Origin: an uncultured Oscillospiraceae bacterium
Lineage (GTDB): Bacteria; Bacillota; Clostridia; Oscillospirales; Ruminococcaceae
Length of the DNA: 17,785 bases
Assembly: GCA_910579125.1 (NCBI GenBank)
Contig: CAJTTH010000035.1
Coordinates: 1-17,785 of the forward strand
Reading direction: 5' to 3'
Shown here: positions 15,920 to 17,785 of the stretch, piece after piece
Numbering within the stretch: the first letter of the stretch is position 1
How the letters are laid out: every line of letters starts with the position of its first letter
Translations under genes and position numbers: made by a program
Notes under the pieces: model-generated
Database searches by the model: none
What the model was told of the DNA's origin: nothing
What the model saw: the letters and a program-made list of their open reading frames with translations, nothing else

Positions 15920-17437
15920 TTATTCGGGGAACTTCCCGTTTTGGATGGAATAATCTCCCGTCTGAAAACCGTTTGCGACAATCACCGTCGGCTGATCAAA
16001 TTCAAGATTCACGATCTCGAAGCACCCTTCTGCCTTCGCGACTTCGGCAACAAGGAGCTTTTCGCCGAACAAGCCAAACACCGTATCTCCCTTTCGTATC
16101 TCGGGCGGACACTTCCACCCGTCCTTTGTCGGAAAAGGATGATTGAACGTAGCCGTAACAGAATCCCCGCGCTCGCTCTTAATTACATAACAATTGCTGT
16201 CCGTACCCCTCCAAACGTTTTTAACGCACGCCTTTTCTCCGCTGCCCGAGGAAACGTAATCCCCCGCGGAAATGTCCGCAATCATCCTCCGCGATCCGTC
16301 CGCCATCAGTATTTCCGAGTCCGCCGCGAGACAGCCCCAAGCCAAAGCTATGTACGGCAGCTTTTCATCTGAGCCGCTGTTCAAGACTCCACCGGAGGAG
16401 TATGAGGGCGTCAAGTGTATTTCGGTTCCGCTGCTAAGAGTATAGTAAAGACTGAATTCAATGGTGTAGATATACTTTATCGGTGTGCGGCTGCTCGGCT
16501 CACGGAATACCTCCTGCCACGAATACTCCGTGAGATCGTAATTCAGCGTGTTTCCCGAAACCTGACACCCGGTGCGAGTATCATAGTCGAAGCCGCTCAC
16601 GGCCGCAACGCGTACGCCGTTTTTCCCTTCCTCGGCTATGGTACAGTAAACAGACGGTTTTCTGCTTCCCGAGGAAACTATCTTAGATGCCTGCAAAAGT
16701 CTAAGGCTTCCCTTAATCGGAATAGCCAGCATCGGTTTGCCGTACGGCGTCTCACGTCCGAAATCGCACAGATAATCCAGATCGAGAAGCCTATCGGGCT
16801 TACGAAGCAGCGCAACCGCCACAACGTCGGCGTCTTTTTGAAAAACGAAATCATCATCGCGGAGACCCCCTCTTTCAAACGGGCGCGGCGGGTTTTCACC
16901 ATTGCCGAACCTTAAACACCTCGGCTGCTTTTTCGGATGCACGACTTCGTGAATCACTTCGAGTCCCGCCTCGTATTTCAGCTTCACGGCGTGAGTTTTT
17001 ATCCCCGCCTCATCGGTAAGGTCGAGATATACCAAGACTGCCGCCCTGTCCGCCGCTTCTCCGCCGAACACAGCTTTCAAGTTTCCCTCCCTATGATAGT
17101 TGAAACTCGAAACATCGTGAACCTCCGCCTTCGGCGTTTCAAACTCCACTCCGTGGCGGCTCTCGTCAAGTATGTCGGCGCGAACCTCAATGGTTCTGTA
17201 TTTTTCCGCCATACGAACAGTCGCATCCAAAACGAAGTCAAAGGTTGTGTGATCGAGCTTGAATGCTCCGATTGTAAGATCTGAATAAACTTCTCCCACC
17301 TTTGGCGCGGTACCGTCCTCAAACAGAAATCGCGCGGCGCTTTGGCTCCCGGGATCCCTTTCGATCATCAGCCGACCATCGTTTTGAGTAATCCTTGCAA
17401 TCATTTCTCGTGTACTTATCGTTTTAAAATCATTCAT
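15920..17437 (-). CDS. 505-aa protein with C-terminal Hint (Hedgehog/intein) self-processing domain
   Basis: The start MNDFKTISTREM is set by GGAGG at 17445-17449; an in-frame ATG eight codons earlier overlaps that site and is rejected. Residues 1-368 are an unrecognised, probably beta-sandwich region. Residues 369-505 are a Hint domain: it opens at Cys369 (CLAADSEILMADG), has the block-B TxxH motif in TATFNHPF (Thr430, His433), and ends NLEFDQPTVIVANGFQTGDY. In inteins Cys1 makes an N-S acyl shift to a thioester, helped by TxxH. Here the C-terminal His-Asn pair needed for splicing is absent, and only about ten residues follow the fold. The expected chemistry is therefore Hedgehog-like: cleavage at Cys369, or transfer of the N-terminal part to a nucleophile. 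Hint domains are common as pretoxin processing modules in polymorphic toxins, but no toxin follows here. It is the first gene of the operon, and no signal peptide is visible. Confidence 0.85.
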   Translation of the reverse strand: MNDFKTISTREMIARITQNDGRLMIERDPGSQSAARFLFEDGTAPKVGEVYSDLTIGAFKLDHTTFDFVLDATVRMAEKYRTIEVRADILDESRHGVEFETPKAEVHDVSSFNYHREGNLKAVFGGEAADRAAVLVYLDLTDEAGIKTHAVKLKYEAGLEVIHEVVHPKKQPRCLRFGNGENPPRPFERGGLRDDDFVFQKDADVVAVALLRKPDRLLDLDYLCDFGRETPYGKPMLAIPIKGSLRLLQASKIVSSGSRKPSVYCTIAEEGKNGVRVAAVSGFDYDTRTGCQVSGNTLNYDLTEYSWQEVFREPSSRTPIKYIYTIEFSLYYTLSSGTEIHLTPSYSSGGVLNSGSDEKLPYIALAWGCLAADSEILMADGSRRMIADISAGDYVSSGSGEKACVKNVWRGTDSNCYVIKSERGDSVTATFNHPFPTKDGWKCPPEIRKGDTVFGLFGEKLLVAEVAKAEGCFEIVNLEFDQPTVIVANGFQTGDYSIQNGKFPE

Positions 17438-17444
17438 TATAAAT

Positions 17445-17449
17445 CCTCC
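17445..17449 (-). promoter_or_regulatory. Ribosome-binding site of the Hint-domain gene
   Basis: GGAGG on the minus strand lies 7 nt before the ATG at 17437. It fixes the start of the first operon gene downstream of the longer in-frame ATG at 17461. Confidence 0.75.
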
Positions 17450-17571
17450 ATCGAAATTCAACTTATCCTACGAACTCTGTTGCAGAATATCTATCAATGA
17501 AAGCGGTTGTTTATTTGCATTTTCAAACTTTAGGCAATACCACCCAATAGTTATGTTTTCCGTCATATCGC

Positions 17572-17612
17572 ACAAATTTCCCTTGACAGACGACAGTCTG
17601 CGTCAAATTTGT
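17572..17612. repeat. Nested inverted repeat in the operon leader
   Basis: Outer arms ACAAATTT (17572-17579) and AAATTTGT (17605-17612) flank an inner hairpin: TTGA, then CAGAC, loop GACA, then GTCTG, a two-base bulge, and TCAA (17583-17606). As RNA read leftwards it could fold into a long imperfect stem-loop. It lacks a following U-run, so a terminator is unlikely. It may be an operator or an RNA control element. Confidence 0.4.
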
Positions 17613-17665
17613 ACAATCTGACAGAAAATCCGACTGCGCAATCTGTGTGCAATCTTTGTGCGGTG

Positions 17666-17679
17666 TTGTCCTAAGACAA
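17666..17679. promoter_or_regulatory. Second 5-4-5 palindrome (TTGTC-CTAA-GACAA)
   Basis: This is a perfect inverted repeat with the same layout as its neighbour (TTGnn-N4-nnCAA). Its centre is 19 bp from the centre of the FNR-type palindrome, close to two helical turns. Paired sites of this spacing would suit two dimers of a CRP/FNR-family regulator on the same face of the DNA. It could also arise by chance in AT-rich sequence. Confidence 0.35.
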
Positions 17680-17684
17680 ATTAT

Positions 17685-17698
17685 TTGATCGAAATCAA
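17685..17698. promoter_or_regulatory. Perfect FNR-type palindrome (TTGAT-N4-ATCAA)
   Basis: The sequence TTGATCGAAATCAA is an exact match to the TTGAT-N4-ATCAA consensus bound by FNR, the oxygen-sensing member of the CRP/FNR superfamily. Its centre is 254 bases from the start codon of the first gene. No good promoter sits at the usual -41.5 spacing downstream, and it lies downstream of the possible -10 at 17747, where binding would repress. The match is seen directly; regulation by an FNR/CRP-family protein is inferred. Many Firmicute FNRs prefer TGTGA-type sites, so the cognate factor may differ. Confidence 0.4.
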
Positions 17699-17785
17699 TT
17701 ACTAAATTATTTATCCAAACACACTGTTAATCTTATAAATACCAAAATTATAGCGTAAAGTGGAAAAAATATATTGTTTTTTGAC

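Larger units (their letters stand above)
17438..17785 (-). promoter_or_regulatory. AT-rich leader and promoter region upstream of the operon
   Basis: About 350 bases hold no gene on either strand. The right end is very AT-rich. Reading leftwards, TATAAT occurs at 17747-17752 as a possible -10 box, but the sequence 17 bases before it (AATATA) is a poor -35, so the promoter position is uncertain. The region contains three palindromes, listed separately, and three scattered CAATCT copies (17614, 17639, 17650). A transcript starting near 17740 would have a ~300-base leader carrying all three palindromes, leaving room for control of initiation or of early transcript structure. Confidence 0.45.

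Noticed and set aside
605..17437. Extracellular contractile injection system or phage-tail cluster.
   Set aside because: LysM and large proteins occur in such clusters, but no sheath, tube, baseplate or AAA ATPase protein is present in the window.
15920..17437. A true protein-splicing intein.
   Set aside because: The C-terminal His-Asn and a following nucleophile are missing, and there is no meaningful C-extein.
17438..17461. An 8-residue N-terminal extension of the Hint protein.
   Set aside because: Its coding sequence contains the GGAGG that serves the ATG at 17437.
17614..17655. Three CAATCT copies as iterons or a CRISPR-like array.
   Set aside because: The copies are only 6 bases and unevenly spaced (25 and 11 bases), as expected by chance in such sequence.

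Overview
The window is dominated by one leftward (minus-strand) operon of about 16.8 kb, running from the start codon near 17437 down to a stop at 605. In transcription order the genes are: (1) a 505-residue protein ending in a Hedgehog/intein (Hint) domain; (2) a 748-residue, probably beta-rich protein ending in a ThiS/TGS-like beta-grasp domain; (3) an 891-residue protein with several paired-cysteine motifs; (4) a metallo-beta-lactamase (MBL) fold hydrolase split into two frames at a run of ten A; (5) a 2810-residue, mostly beta-rich protein with a LysM domain near its middle. Gaps are short (68, 28, 21 and 10 bp). Four of the five starts have a clear GAGG or AGGAGG ribosome-binding site, so one polycistronic unit is likely.

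The organism is probably an anaerobic Firmicute (Clostridia-like). This rests on strong Shine-Dalgarno sites, cysteine-rich cytosolic-looking proteins, a clostridial-style RHS remnant, moderately GC-rich coding DNA and AT-rich flanks. It is an inference, not a phylogenetic result.

Layout: 15-326 holds a fragment that may be the C-terminal part of a Sll1717-type P-loop ATPase. 345-604 holds a piece of an RHS/YD-repeat protein, starting flush against the stop of the giant gene and broken off at its own left end. 605-17437 is the operon. 17438-17785 is an AT-rich leader with no gene. It contains a perfect TTGAT-N4-ATCAA (FNR-type) palindrome, a second palindrome of the same 5-4-5 layout beside it, and a larger nested inverted repeat.

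How the parts may work together is inference. Three large beta-rich proteins, a self-processing Hint domain, a LysM domain and an MBL hydrolase are co-transcribed next to an RHS remnant. That suggests a large secreted, surface or particle-forming assembly of the polymorphic-toxin or toxin-complex kind. No gene shows a signal peptide or a clear membrane segment, and no phage-tail sheath, tube or ATPase is present, so export or release is unexplained. The cluster as a unit matches no named system I can identify with certainty and is the best candidate here for an undescribed one. The most testable single feature is the frame break in the MBL gene: its catalytic motifs lie in two frames that a -1 shift on a slippery A-run would join.
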